Below, in pieces: positions 11,216-22,984 of a stretch of 64,000 bases of DNA (the first letter of the stretch is position 1; each line of letters begins with the position of its first letter). The position numbers and the translations under genes were made by a program. The notes beneath the pieces are model-generated. The model saw only the letters and a program-made list of their open reading frames with translations. It was not told where the DNA came from and did no database searches. The DNA is from Tamarix chinensis (Eukaryota; Streptophyta; Magnoliopsida; Caryophyllales; Tamaricaceae), in assembly GCA_030549775.1 (NCBI GenBank), contig CM060173.1, positions 434,001-498,000 of the forward strand, given 5' to 3'.

Positions 11216-11867
11216 GAGCAGGATGAGCTGCTGCCTTTCTTGATTTATTTGGGTAATAATTTTTAAGGTATAATAATATTTTAATTCAAGTGTTTGATTA
11301 ATTAAGCATTATAAAGTTTTATACTTTGACTTTTATTATTTCTAACATAATAAACCTTGATATTATTTTTAGGTATTGGTTTTGATAATCAAATCTTAAA
11401 CCTTAAGCTGGAATACCGGTAAGGTTCGTTTTTGCGGGAATCAAGGTAACCGTTAAATCTCACTTAAACGCATGGATTAACGTATGTTAGCACATTAGGA
11501 TTTTTAATATGTTATTATGCTTAATATATGTTGTTTAATATCATATGTGTAGTTTCTTGTGATGTTAGATGAAAAGAAGCATGTTAGGTTATATGTTATG
11601 TATGGAAATATTGTTTAAGATAAGAGTTTGGTTGTTAATGAAAATGTTAAGTATTATCCATGTTGTATTATGCTATTGTGATCTTTAATGCATGGTTAAT
11701 ATTTTGTGAGCCTTAGGGGTATTTTAGTAATGTATCTTGTACAAGAATATGGCCTAATATATATATATGGGTGCTAATAAGTATTATATTAAATATAAGA
11801 GTTGTGGATGAGGTATTAATATTAATATATTATGTAGTAATGATAATTTAATATAAGTGGTGTACTA

Positions 11868-13130
11868 AGGGGCAAAATGGTAATTTTTAATTAAAAAGGG
11901 TATTATGGTAATTTTAGAGGCAAGGGCAAAGTGGTAATTTTGTAATTAAAGGGTAAAATGGTAATTTTGGAATTAAAGGATAAAATGGTAATTTTAGAGA
12001 TAAAGGGTATTATGGTAATTTTGGAGACAAGGGTAAAATAGTAAATTTGTAAGTAAAAGGATAAATTGGTAACTTTGGAGGTAAGGGATAAAATGGTAAT
12101 TTTGGAAGTAAAAATGATAAAATGGTAATTTGTTAATGAAAATGGGTAAATTGGTAATTTTGGAAGTAAGGGGTAAAATTGGTAATTTTGGAAGTAAAGG
12201 GGTAAGATAGTAATTTTGGAAGTAAGGGGGAAATTGGTAATTTTGGAAGTAAAGGGGGGAAAATGGTAATTTTGTGAATAAAGGGTAAAATGGTAATTTT
12301 ATGAATAAATGGTAAAATGGTAATTTTGTGAATAAAGGATAAATTGGTAATTTTGCGAAAAAAGGGTAAAATAGTAATTAAAGGGTAAATTAGTAATTTT
12401 GTAATTTAAGGGCAAAATGGTAATTTCATAATTAAAGGTCAAAATGGTAATTTTGTAATTAAAGGGAAAAAATGGTAATTTTGTGAATGAAAGGGTGTTA
12501 TGGTAAATTTTGGAAGTTAAGGGGTAAAATGGTGAATTTAAAAGTAAAAGGGATAAATGGTAATTTTGTAAATAAAATGGGTAAAGTGGAAATTGGAAAG
12601 GAGTAACTTGGTAATTATGATAATAGAGAAGGGCAATTTGGTAATCTAAATAACTAAAGGGTAATTTGGTAAATTTGATAATGAAGAAGGGTAGTTTGGT
12701 AATTATGATCATATAAAAGGGTAGTTTGGTAATTTAACCAACTAGAGGGTAATTTGGTAATTTTGATAATGGAGAAGGGTAGTTTGGTAATTATGATAAT
12801 AGAGAATAGTAATTTGGTAATTAACCAAAAAACGGGATAATTTGGCAATTAGGATAATAAGGAAGGGTAATTTGGTAATTTGACCAACTGAAGGGCAGTT
12901 TATTAATTAAAATAAAGGAAAAGGGTAAAGTGGTAATCTAACCAACCAAATGAAAAATATATTAAGTGTAACAGTTATAAAGGGGGATTAGTGACCTAAT
13001 AAGAATGGGAGATAACTTGGTAACCTAAATCGAGTAAGGGGTAACTTGGTAATTATGTAACAAGGAGGGTAATATGGTAATTTGTCAAGTAAGGAAAGGA
13101 TGACTTAGCAATTATATAAGCAAGGGGGTA
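11868..13130 (+). repeat. Minisatellite, degenerate GGTAAAATGGTAATTTTG array
   Basis: Several dozen degenerate copies of a unit of about 24 to 30 bp built around ATGGTAATTTTGGAAGTAA and TTTGGTAATTATGATAAT. The 5' half uses the AAAATGGTAATTTTG type, the 3' half the GGGTAATTTGGTAATT type. It yields spurious minus-strand ORFs rich in KLPF, NYQ and ITL. It accounts for roughly 1.2 kb of the LTR and probably for much of the size difference from the 3.0-kb sister LTR. Confidence 0.9.
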
Positions 13131-13839
13131 AATGAGTAATTTGTATCTAACATGTCGTTGTGATTGTGGAATTCCGTAATATGACTCAAATAATGTTGAT
13201 TAGCAAGGTAAGAGTATTTGGTAATTAGTAAGTATACCGAGAATGAATTCTAATTCAAAAGTAGATGAGATTTGGCCACAATGATTCTTCTGTGTCACCT
13301 TGGATAACCGTTTGAATAAGAAATATCTAATGATATCCGAACCATTGAAAATGAATAATTATCTAATTAGTGTGCTTTTGTGATCACCTTAATTAAGACA
13401 CTAATACTTAAAGTGAAAGACCTCGAGATCGGAAATGGTGGCTCTTTAGGGGTCGCTACCCTAAAGACGTGGTTTAGCCCACGATTATTCTGGTATTTGC
13501 TGGTGTACCTTTGTGCCCTAACCAAGTCCTATATCTTACTCTATCTAGCTCTACGGACCTAGTTAGGGGGTATGCATACTTATGGATTAGGTGTCCTTGT
13601 CGGTAGGGTACTGAGTTAGCTTTATACACCAGTATGACCAGGGTACCTTTGCATCCTCGGGATGATAGTTGAAGGGTACTGAGTAGCTTTTATGCACCAG
13701 TACGATTGGTGTACCTTTGTGTCCCGGGATCTTGATCTCCTTATCGAGGCAAATAAATGGAATTGTTATGCTGATTAAAAAGGGGAAACACTAATCATTA
13801 AAGAGAAAGATTAATGAGCCAGGCCCAGTTGAATTGTAT

Positions 13840-14180
13840 TACGAGTACCGATACACCGGATATAATAGTGGCTTAGGATGTTTTGCCCTTGATGATGTTT
13901 ATGAGTACCGATCCACTGGATATAATAGTGGCCTAGGTGCGTGTTGCCCTGGATGATGTGTATTTTTTTATTCCGATCCATTAGCCAGAATAGTGGGGGT
14001 CCTGAGCTCAATAAATTGGATTTGGTTGTGAATAAATTATGGAAAAATACTAATCACTTATAGTGGAACACCATGTGAGTCGGGGCCAGACCGGTCCATC
14101 GGCGAATAATAGTGGCCAAGAGCGTTTTGCCCTGCATGATCTGTCCACCAGCGACTAATAGTGGGATTCCCGCACTCACA
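13840..14180 (+). repeat. Degenerate ~75-bp repeats with ATAATAGTGGC
   Basis: Four or five units share a GATCCACTGG-like box, ATAATAGTGGC and a TTTTGCCCTNGATGAT box. The reverse complement of the same units appears in the minus-strand LTR at 56650-57090 as CCACTATT...CCGGTGGA, which ties these copies to one family. Confidence 0.75.
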
Positions 14181-14841
14181 CGAATAATTATAATCTGATA
14201 TGATTGATAAGGATGGACTAAGGGCTTAAGGTCCAGAAGTATCGATTGTTCTCTATGGCCTATTAATATCTGGTTGATTTGTTAAGTATGTGGATGTATA
14301 AATGTGGATATTAAGTATTTACCTTTCATTATGTATGTATGTAGTATCGTGTGTTGCATTGCAGGCCTGCTGTTAAGTGTGATTTAAAGGGTTACTCAAT
14401 ACTGTAGTACTGAAAGGTTCCATTCGTGGGGTCCCTACCTATTCAATGGGCAATGTCCCTTACAGGTCGTTTTCAGGTGCTATTCAAGTGGGCTCTCGGG
14501 AAAGAGCGTAATGTACTATCTGGTAAATTCTAGGGTTGTGCTCTTTTACCTTTAAAATTTATGGTTCTAATGTATTTGTTGATTTGTAACCACCATTGGT
14601 GGATTATACTCTTATAAAATGTTTAATTGTGCTACTCTGATTTAACCATTGGTTTGAGTTTCTCGTAAGTTGTATTTTTCTCTTTTAGCCTTAGCACTTA
14701 GTACTGGAACGGTAGGAGTGAACCGATCTGGTACTAAGTGTGGTGGTAATATCCCCAAAATTTACAGTTTTATTATTTTTCTTCCGCTAATTCTTTTTAA
14801 TAAAATGAAATTTTTCAGTAGTGAATTTTGGGGGTGTTACA

Positions 14842-14846
14842 ATACT
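14842..14846. repeat. Target site duplication ATACT (right)
   Basis: Matches 9641-9645 exactly. Confidence 0.9.
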
Positions 14847-16575
14847 AGTACACATAGATAACACAGTATCCTCCAACCTCAATCACCTAATATTTAAGTA
14901 TCAATAGCCCTTATAAGGCTTATAGTTCACCTATAGAGTAGATTAGGGTCCTGTTGAGGCACAACGGGACACTAGAGAACCAAACTCAAATGAGGGTTAT
15001 ACATTGTCTCTAGGGTAGATAATCCTAGACAACAACCATTACCAAATTTGAGGTTTTCCACTTTAAGTATTAATATTTTATGATATAATCACAAATATCA
15101 CACATTGCATAGAAATTTCCATTCCTACATTTAACCATTTCTCCTTTATTTTCAACTATTAGAGTAAAATCTAAGGTCATAATTTCATGTCAAAGACAAA
15201 GCCAGCTTATTGCAACTCTAAGGCCATCATGCGTCCAGTTATTCATATTAGGTGCATAAGGTAAAAAATGACCAAATGCCCTAAAATGCCCAATTTTAAC
15301 ATTATTATCTAATTTCTTATGAAACATTATTATTATGAGAATTTGTCATGAAAAGGCCAAAAGATAATAATTTACAATATCTTAGTATGTATGTAATTTT
15401 TAAGATATAGTGATTGACTGTATCTTTCCTTTAGTATACATTTAGCAACTTACACGTATAAATCTTAATCACGTGTTTCTAACATGTCATATATTTTATG
15501 TAACACATAAATACATATTTATAGCATGATACATTATTTAAAATGACAATTATTATCACAGTGCACATAATGGAGCATTTATACCTTAGAACATGTAAAT
15601 AGTAAATATCATGTTTTAACCCTAATCATGAGTGTATAGTTTCATGTTATTTATATCAACTCTAGCTACACATGCAATGATAACCATGGAATATTTAACG
15701 TAGTATAAATATAATAACTTGACAAGGTTAAAAATCTAGCAAAATCCTAAACATGAATATGTTATCGTTTATCAATTTATACATGCATTTTATAAAATTT
15801 ACATAATTTAAAACCCTAGCATGATTTTGGATCTAAATAATCCATCATGCTCACACATAAATTCTATCTTGTCATGAGTGATTAGATTTACCTAAAGTTA
15901 AGCTACACAAAAGTACAAAATATTGTCTTCTCCACAATACCTTAAGGGTTATATAAGCAATCAACACCCAATAACACATATATTAGCATCTAATATAACA
16001 CAATAATAACCAAAATTAACTAAAACCAACTGAGGAAAAGGGTTATAAAATAATTGGGTAGAGAAAGAGATGGTACAAGTCATGTAGAAGAGGTTGGGTG
16101 ATGATGAGGGACACTAATGAGGAGGTAGTGCTCATTGTTTTCAAGGAAAAATGGTGGTGCTTGGTGGTTGTTGGTGGGGGAGGTGAAGTAGTGATGAAGA
16201 TGATGATGGTTGGTTTGAACGCGAACCAAAGCTATGGAGAAGGGATAAGAACAATATCATAGACTAGGGAATTAGCTTTGTGGGATTTAAGACACAAAAT
16301 GATGGGTGATGGGGAAGTTTATATGGATGATGGTGTGTGATGGAGCAAATTAGTCATGCATATGGGGATCACGGGTAGAGGAGAAGTGAGAGGAAATAAG
16401 GTGTAAGGGAGAGATTGGAGCCGAGAACAAGAAAGACAGAAGAACAAAAATATTAATAAAGTAGGGGTGATATTTAGGAAATCTAGATCATGAGAAACAT
16501 ATCTAGTTAGTAGAATTAGGGTTCCTCAATAAAGCAAATACAGCTTGGGGTCCCAACTACTATTAAAATGAATAA
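14847..16575 (-). mobile_element. Old minus-strand long LTR, right fragment
   Basis: It contains landmarks also seen in the minus-strand solo LTRs: the phrase TTTGTCATGAAAAGGCCAAA (near 15345), a CCACTTTAAGTATTAATATT box, and a G/A-rich block (16060-16440) matching the complement of the polypyrimidine tract. It ends abruptly at about 16575 against integrase coding sequence of the neighbouring Athila-like element, so the two were joined by deletion or truncation. Confidence 0.6.
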
Positions 16576-16579
16576 CCCA

Positions 16580-17160
16580 ACTGCTATCCATATTTTAACT
16601 CATAATCTATAGCAATAAGAATGTATGTGAAACCAAATGATGATGGAAAAGGACCCATGAAATCCATACCCCAAAAATCAAAAATTTCACATGCAATAAT
16701 AGGGTTTTGGGGCATTTCAATTCTAGGACCTAATCCTCTAGTCTTTTGATAATTTTCACAAGTTTTGCAAAAATTCATAAGCATCCTTAAATAGGATAGG
16801 CCTGTAAAATCCACTTTTTAAAATTTTATGAGTTGTTATTTTAGGACCAAAATGACCCCCACAAGTATAGTTATGACAAAATGTTAAGATAGAAAGAATT
16901 TCACAATTGAGAATATACCTTCTAATAATTTGGTCAACACATTGTTTCCACAAATATAGATCATCCCACACAAAATACTTTGCTTGACTCTTTATTATAT
17001 CCTTTTGTGCTTTAGTGAAATGTGAAGAAAATACCTTTGTGACCAAAAAATTTGCCATGTCAACATACCATGGTATTTCATTTCCAATTACATAAAGTTG
17101 TTTGTCCGGAAATGCTTCATTGATTGGTGCCTCAACTTCAACCTCCTTGATTAATCTACT
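16580..17160 (-). pseudogene. Integrase N-terminal part, truncated
   Basis: Integrase would join element DNA to the host genome. Seen: a degraded zinc-binding region (CGGHFGPKITTHKIL, CKTCENYQKTR) and the start of the catalytic core with the first Asp in [14 protein letters not shown], followed by ILIAIDY. The second Asp and the Glu of the D,D-E triad are absent because the sequence ends near 16580. The reading moves between two frames near 16790, a frameshift. Confidence 0.8.
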
Positions 17161-17640
17161 TAGATGATTTTCTACTCCATTTTCTATTCATTTTTTATTA
17201 TTATCTTTGATGTGTATATTGAATTCTTGGAGTAGAAGTATCCATCTAATCAATCTTGGTTTTGCTTCCTTATTTGCCAATAGATATTTCAAAACTGCAT
17301 GGTTAGAATAAATAATAATGTCATTGCCTAAAAGATAAGAACGAAATTTATCGAAAGCAAAGACAATGGTGAGAAGCTCCTTCTCTGTGGTTGTGTAATT
17401 AAGCTAGGCTTCATTCAAAGTGCGTGAGGTATAATATATCACATGTAGATCTTTTCCAATCCTTTGACCTAAAACTGCACCAACAGCATAGTTAAATGCA
17501 TCACATATTAATTCAAAGGGAAAATTCCAATCGGGTGGTTGAAGTTTGGGTGCACTAATCAATTTTTCCTTCAAATGCTCAAATGCTTTCTTACACGCAT
17601 CATAAAAATTGAACTCCATTTATTTTTGAAGAAGCTTACA
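17161..17640 (-). pseudogene. Gypsy RNase H domain
   Basis: RNase H removes RNA from the RNA/DNA hybrid. The stretch KLQPPDWNFPFELICDAFNYA contains the first catalytic Asp region (usually CDAS), followed by AVGAVLGQR and HVIYYTSRTLNEA. Downstream a stop falls within the LNEA/Q linker and the rest (tether and connection to integrase) is broken by stops. Confidence 0.75.
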
Positions 17641-18585
17641 CAAAGGTTGAGATATTTTAGAAAAATATTTAATGAATCGACGATAAAATCCTACTTGGCC
17701 TAAGAATGAATGCACTTCTTTAACGGTCGATGGGTAAGGTAATGAAGCTATAAGATTGATTTTTGCCTTTTCTACTTCAATTCCTTTAGTAGAAATGACA
17801 TATCCTAAAACTATCCCTTATTGAACCATAAAATGGCATTTTTCAGAGTTTAGTACAAGATTTGTTTCAAGATACCTTTTCAAGATGAGAGTTAAATTAT
17901 CTAGGCATTGATCAAAAGTATCACCACGAATACTAAAATCATCCATGAATACCTCGATAATTTTCTCCAAATATTCAGAAAATATGCTTACCATACATCT
18001 TTGAAATGGCGCAAGGGCATTGCATAGCCCAAATGGCATGCGATGATATGCAAACATACCATAAGGACATGTGAATGTGGTCTTCCCTTGATCTTCTAGA
18101 GCTATGGGATCCTACACATATCCAGAATATCCATCAAGAAAATAATAATATGAATAACATGCTAACCTCTCTAACATTTGATCCATAAATGGTAGAGGAA
18201 AATAATCTTTCCTAGTCATAGAGTTCAGCTTCCTATAATCTACACATACCCTTCAACCATTTTGAACTCTAGTAGGAACCATTTCTCCCTTGTCATTCTC
18301 CACTACAGTGATTCCTGTTTTCTTGGCTACTAATTGGAGAAGACTAACCCAACTACTATGTTAAATTGGATAAATGACTCCCACAGACAAAAATTTCAAC
18401 ACTTCTTTCTTTACTACCTCCATCATAATCGAATCTAGCCTATGTTGTACTTATCTACTAGGTTTAACATAATCCTCCATTAAAATCCGATGCATACACA
18501 CTGAAGGACTAATACCCTTAATATCAGCAACCGTCCATCCCAAAGCAGATTTATACTTCTTCAAAACATTAACAAGTTTTTATTC
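17641..18585 (-). pseudogene. Gypsy reverse transcriptase
   Basis: Visible landmarks on the minus strand are GWRVCVDYRKLN with TGA in place of the Trp (near 18255), FAYHRMPFGLCNA, FQRCMVSIF, the active-site FMDDFS (about 17935-17950) with both catalytic Asp, and LVLNSEKCHFMVQ. Several stops lie upstream (18090-18500). The domain follows directly on the protease ORF. It would be a polymerase if repaired; as it stands it is inactive. Confidence 0.85.
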
Positions 18586-19590
18586 CTATTTGGGTGTTAG
18601 GTCACTAGAGATGATAACAGGAAGGGTATCTTTCTCTCCCAAAAATGCATACTTAAGATGGTTAGGTAAAGGTTTCAACTCCACTTCTGGTGCTTGCTCT
18701 GTGGAAGGTAACGGTCTATCCAATGTCAATGGTAAATCCACAAATCTTCCGATTCTACCAGGACATGCTCCTAAAGCTGCCATTATCTCTTTGATATACT
18801 CATCAACTTCAAACTTCTCATTCAATTCTCCTAAAATTTTGGTGTCTATGCATTGAGTTAAGGTTACTTCTAAGGGATCTTTAGATGATAATTTGTAAAA
18901 ATTTTTAGTCAAATCTTCAATAACATCAATCATAGAGACCGATTCACCATTTGTAGAATATCTCATGGAGTCATATATGTTAAACCTAATGACTTCACTA
19001 TCAAACTCCATAGTCAAAACTCCATCATGTACATCAATTTTTGTTTTTGAAGTTTTCAAGAATGGTCTACCTAATAATATAGGAGAAGGGTTAAATGAAC
19101 CATTGTCCTGCATATCTAACACATAAAAATCAGTAGGGAATACTAACTCATTCACTTGAACTAAGACATCTTCAATTACTCCTTCAGGATATATGTTAGA
19201 TCTATCAACCAATTGAATAATAACACGAGTTTCCTTTAAAGTGCCTAGACATAGTGCATTAAAGATAGATAAAGGAATCACATTAATTAAAGCACCTAAA
19301 TCAAGCATACATCTTTCATACCTCGTGTTTCCAATCTTACAAAGGATGGTAAAAATACCTGGATCCTTGCATTTTGGTGGAATTTTTCTTTGCAAAATTG
19401 CTAATAAACTCTCTCCCACACTCAACTTTTCATCCCCCTTTAGTTTCCTTTTGTTAGTACACAAATCCTTAAGGAAGTTTGTATACCTTGGCACTTGTTT
19501 AATTGCATCAATGAGAGGAATAATGACCTCCACCTTTCTAAATATGTCAAATATCTCCTTGTCATAATTTAGCTTCTTGTTTCTTGCCAA
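18586..19590 (-). CDS. Gypsy aspartic protease region, open ORF
   Basis: A 334-codon uninterrupted ORF, the longest intact reading frame in the window. The protease domain is clear: the catalytic Asp is in CMLDLGALINV (residues 95-104), with Leu where Ser or Thr normally follows DxGA. The later flap-side motif is LLGRPFLKT. Before it lies the gag/protease linker and after it the start of RT (LKPLPNHLKYAFLGEKD). In an active element it would be part of a gag-pol polyprotein, so the ATG is not necessarily a true start and the ORF is a survivor in a dead copy. The unusual DLGAL motif may already be inactivating. Confidence 0.7.
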   Translation of the reverse strand: MARNKKLNYDKEIFDIFRKVEVIIPLIDAIKQVPRYTNFLKDLCTNKRKLKGDEKLSVGESLLAILQRKIPPKCKDPGIFTILCKIGNTRYERCMLDLGALINVIPLSIFNALCLGTLKETRVIIQLVDRSNIYPEGVIEDVLVQVNELVFPTDFYVLDMQDNGSFNPSPILLGRPFLKTSKTKIDVHDGVLTMEFDSEVIRFNIYDSMRYSTNGESVSMIDVIEDLTKNFYKLSSKDPLEVTLTQCIDTKILGELNEKFEVDEYIKEIMAALGACPGRIGRFVDLPLTLDRPLPSTEQAPEVELKPLPNHLKYAFLGEKDTLPVIISSDLTPK

Positions 19591-19599
19591 CCTAGTAGG

Positions 19600-21200
19600 A
19601 AAAGGAGTAGTAATTTTAATAGGAGTAGGAGACTCATATTTAGTTGCCTATAGATAATTTTCGATTTCTTCTTCTTCAACAACTGTAGCATCTTCTTCTT
19701 TTCTTATTTCTTCCTCATCACTCGCTTGCCTTGGAACTGCCAATTGTTTCCCACTTTGAATTGTGATAACACTAGCACTTTCCCTAAGATTCCTTTTATT
19801 TTTAACTTGGGAATTTTGAGTACCCTTGTGCTTGTAACTTCCCAAGGGAATTTGCCAATTGACTCACTTGATTCTCCAAGTTCTTGATACCATTTCTAGT
19901 TTGTTGTTGAAAATGTAATGTATTGGTAGCCAAAGATTTCACCAGATCTTCTAAAGCTATTCCTCTAGATGGTTGTTGAATTGGTGGTGGAGGTTATGGT
20001 TGAAATGGTGGTCTTTGGTGGTTTGGTCGAACTTGAAAGAATTCGGGAGGTGGATTTGAGACTTATTGATTTTGATAAGCTGGTGGTCGGAAATATGAAT
20101 TACTACCTTGTTGATTGTTTCCATACCTTAGGTTAGGATGATCCTTCCATCCTAGATTGTACATTGGAGCATAAGGATCATTCCTCTTTGGTATTTATTA
20201 TCCTTCAATGGCATTCACTTGGTGTTCTTCCTACAAAGTAGGACACATATCTGTAGGATGACTAGCAAAAGAACAAATTCCACATACCTTTACAGGAATT
20301 TTTTCACCCACAACTTTCTCTACTAGAGATGTCAGATTTGATACTTGTGTTTTCAATTCAGCAATACTAGCCTCTTTCACTTGTTGAGACACATAAGTAC
20401 TACCCCAACTACAATATTGAGAGTTAGATGCCATATTAACAATTAATCTTTTAGCTTTAGGAGGTGTTTTATCAACAAATGTACCACCACTAGCAACATC
20501 TATCATGTTTTGATCCATAGGAGACAATCCTTCATAAAAGTATTTTATTAACAATTGCTCACTTATTTGGTGGTTGGGGCAACTACCGTATAACTTCGTG
20601 AAATGTTCCTAATATTCATGCAGTGATTCTCCTCCATCTTTCCTAATCCCATAAATTTCTTTTCTTATATTAGTTGCTCTAGATGAAGGAAAATATTTTT
20701 CAAGGAAAACCTTTTGCATATCAGCCCAAGTATTCATCGAGCCCACTGGTAAGTCATACAACCATTCTTTTTTTTTTTGCATCAGCCAAAGCAAAAGGGA
20801 AAGCTTTAAGTTTAAGTTGTTTTACACTTACTCCATTTGGTTTCATACCGAAACATGCGATATGGAATTCCTTAAGAAACTTGTTGGGATCGGTGAAACA
20901 TCCTGACCCCATTGAGTTGTCCCAAAATCCTGTAAAAATAGGTAAAGCACGTATTAAACCAGGTTTGATCTCACTAGTATCATTTTATTCAAGATAATTA
21001 ATGCATAAAAGGTTAGGATTGAAAATAGGAGCAGCTAGCTCCTTGAAAGTTCGATCTGCTATAGGTGGATCAATGTGACAAGGTGAATTAAACAAATCCT
21101 CTATGTGATATTCTTCCAACACTGTAGAATTTCTTGTAGAAGGTAATGGAATATGACGAGCGTATTCCAATCTCCTTCTTGCTCAGTTTGTAATAGGAGA
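19600..21200 (-). pseudogene. Athila-like gag
   Basis: Gag forms the virus-like particle and binds RNA. Segments in order: NSTVLEEYHIEDLF near the start (21170..20985), the capsid-type retrotransposon gag domain (KKEWLYDLPVGSMNTWADMQ, VFLEKYFPSSRATNIRKE), then IKYFYEGLSPMDQNMIDVAS. A zinc knuckle follows, CGICSFASHPTDMC (near 20240-20285), with the CX2CX4HX4C spacing complete. A Q/P-rich segment and a short coiled region (LENQVSQLANSL) follow. Stops separate the pieces. Confidence 0.8.
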
Positions 21201-21380
21201 AGAGGAATTAGGGTCTATTGGCGGAATAATTTGTCCTTGATGCTCAACCGCAAATGACCTCAAATGCGAGTGCCCGAGGATTATACATAGTTAAAGAATA
21301 GATAAGTACAATTGGAGAAATTATTAAAAGAAAAAATAAGAAACAATATCAAAAATTGAAATAAAGATTATAATTGTTAT

Positions 21381-21404
21381 TCCCCAGCAACGACGACAAA
21401 AATT
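21381..21404 (-). other. Primer-binding site, tRNA-Asp-like (degenerate)
   Basis: Read on the plus strand, TCCCCAGCAACGACGACA matches the complement of the Athila/Tat primer site (TGGCGCCGTTGCCGGGGA) at about 14 of 18 positions, six bases inside the LTR edge. Confidence 0.75.
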
Positions 21405-22984
21405 TGATGCACTGTCGTATGCACAAAAATTGAATAAATAAATCCTAATTCCAATTACGTAGTAGATGGCAAGAAGAAGTCGAAACCACAAAGAATGGTG
21501 TATAATCAATAATTCTTTAATCAATGTTAAAACCCCGGTTATTCAATAACATTAATTTCTATCACTAAGTTCTATACTATGGATAAATAATAAAACAAGT
21601 TACTCACTAATTAATGAATAAGGATAGGAAGGTATTGATTATGATATTAGGATATCAAATAATCATGGAGAAAAGAACGATTCTAAATGATCTAACATTG
21701 ACCTATAGAAACTCATGATAATTCATCTCTTTTCTTTCTCTTAAATCTAATAAATTGAATAAGGTTTGAATATACCACCTAGCCAATTAATAACCTAGGT
21801 TAAGAACGCTAGATTCAATTAATGATAGCATTAAGAATGGAAAGAAATCAACTATGACTATAATCACATAAGCTCAGATCATGCAATCATATGAATTAAT
21901 AGACAAGATTAATAATTAACCTTTTGCTACTTTGGAAACGTTAATTAACAATTACATGTTAATTATGTTATCCTAGCTTTGATTAAGATTTAAACTAAAT
22001 AGGTGATCAATCTAATTAGTTCAAATTCTTAACCTATGATGCAAGATCATTCTGTTCCGTCTATTGATTCAATTAAATTCTATTTAGAATCATAAATTCA
22101 AATTATGTTGTCATATCCGAAATCCTAATTCCGTCATCAAATCCTCCTACCCTATACTATCTACTCTACTATCTTCATAATTGCATCAACACACTATTGA
22201 ATGTAGTAAGATATAATTAGCATCAATGATTATTAATAAATTAACAATAAAACCATAAAAGTAAAAGAAATAATAATATAATAAATATTATTTACTCACA
22301 TTCAATCAAAAATCAGAACTTGCAATTAAGAGAGGAATGGAGAAGAACTTATCAACTTAAATTACATAGTGTTAATTGTTCAATTGAATACAACGGAGAG
22401 AAAGATAATTGGAATTGTAAATTACATGTGTTTTCTAGAAAATCTAAAGAAAAATAGAGAATTTAACTCTTGAACTCCCAAGAAACCGAATTTCGAATCT
22501 TCAGAAATGTCAAAAATATATCAGGGAAAAATTCACCCGAACGATTACAGAATTTAAAAAAAACATAGTCCGTGTTTTGTGAAACATAGGGCTTCCATGT
22601 TTTTCCTTAAATTCTCTACGAACTATTAAATTTGAAAATTGTGATTTTGTATTTTGACGGAAAAATACAACCCGTGTTTAGGAAACACGGGGGTACCGTG
22701 TTTCTTATTCTTTTGTTATCTCTTTATGAAATTTCAATACAAGCTTTCCTTTGATGTATATTCTTCATTTCTGGTCTTTTCTTCCATTGATTCTATATCT
22801 CTTAATGTGTTCCTTGTTTTATTTCCTCTTTCCTTCGATTTCTCCTTTAGATTTCTTCATTTTTATCTTTACCTGCAAAATCTATCCAAAGATAAAAACT
22901 TGAGAAAAGATTAAATATTATAAAAATAATGAGGAATAAATAACATTTTTACTTAGGATAATAACATATAAATCCCATATATCA
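21405..22984 (-). repeat. 5' LTR of the Athila-like element (1580 bp)
   Basis: On the minus strand the LTR starts TGATATATGGGATTTATATG and ends CAGTGCATCA just before the primer site. It contains two CACGG/CCGTG dyad modules (22562-22602 and 22663-22704). No partner LTR is present because the element is truncated. Confidence 0.75.

Larger units (their letters stand above)
9646..14841 (+). mobile_element. Solo LTR of long-LTR retrotransposon, 5196 bp
   Basis: The sequence begins TGTAATTTCCCAAAATTTT and ends TTTTGGGGGTGTTACA, the TG...CA ends with inverted termini usual for plant gypsy LTRs, and is flanked by a perfect ATACT duplication. No primer-binding site, polypurine tract or gag-pol lies inside, so it is a solo LTR left by recombination between the two LTRs of one element. 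Orientation follows from the 3' terminal segment shared with other copies. In order it holds an AT-rich start, a 1.2-kb polypyrimidine tract, a GGTAATTTTG minisatellite, repeats containing ATAATAGTGGC, and a 3' part with CCTATTCAATGGGC. I suspect a Tekay/Del-type chromovirus from the LTR termini and length, but no protein domain confirms it. Confidence 0.85.
16576..22984 (-). mobile_element. Athila-like Ty3/gypsy retrotransposon, 3' truncated
   Basis: Read on the minus strand: 5' LTR (22984..21405), primer-binding site, gag, protease, reverse transcriptase, RNase H, then integrase cut off at about 16580. Protease-RT-RH-IN order marks gypsy. The integrase phrases ([20 protein letters not shown]), the tRNA-Asp-like primer site and the TGATA-type LTR start point to the Athila/Tat branch. 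The 3' LTR is missing. The 5' LTR start abuts copia RNase H sequence at 22985, so this element inserted into the copia copy. All genes but one carry stops. Confidence 0.85.

Noticed and set aside
12299..12848. Minus-strand ORFs rich in KLPF and NYQ
   Set aside because: They are direct translations of the GGTAATTTTG minisatellite.
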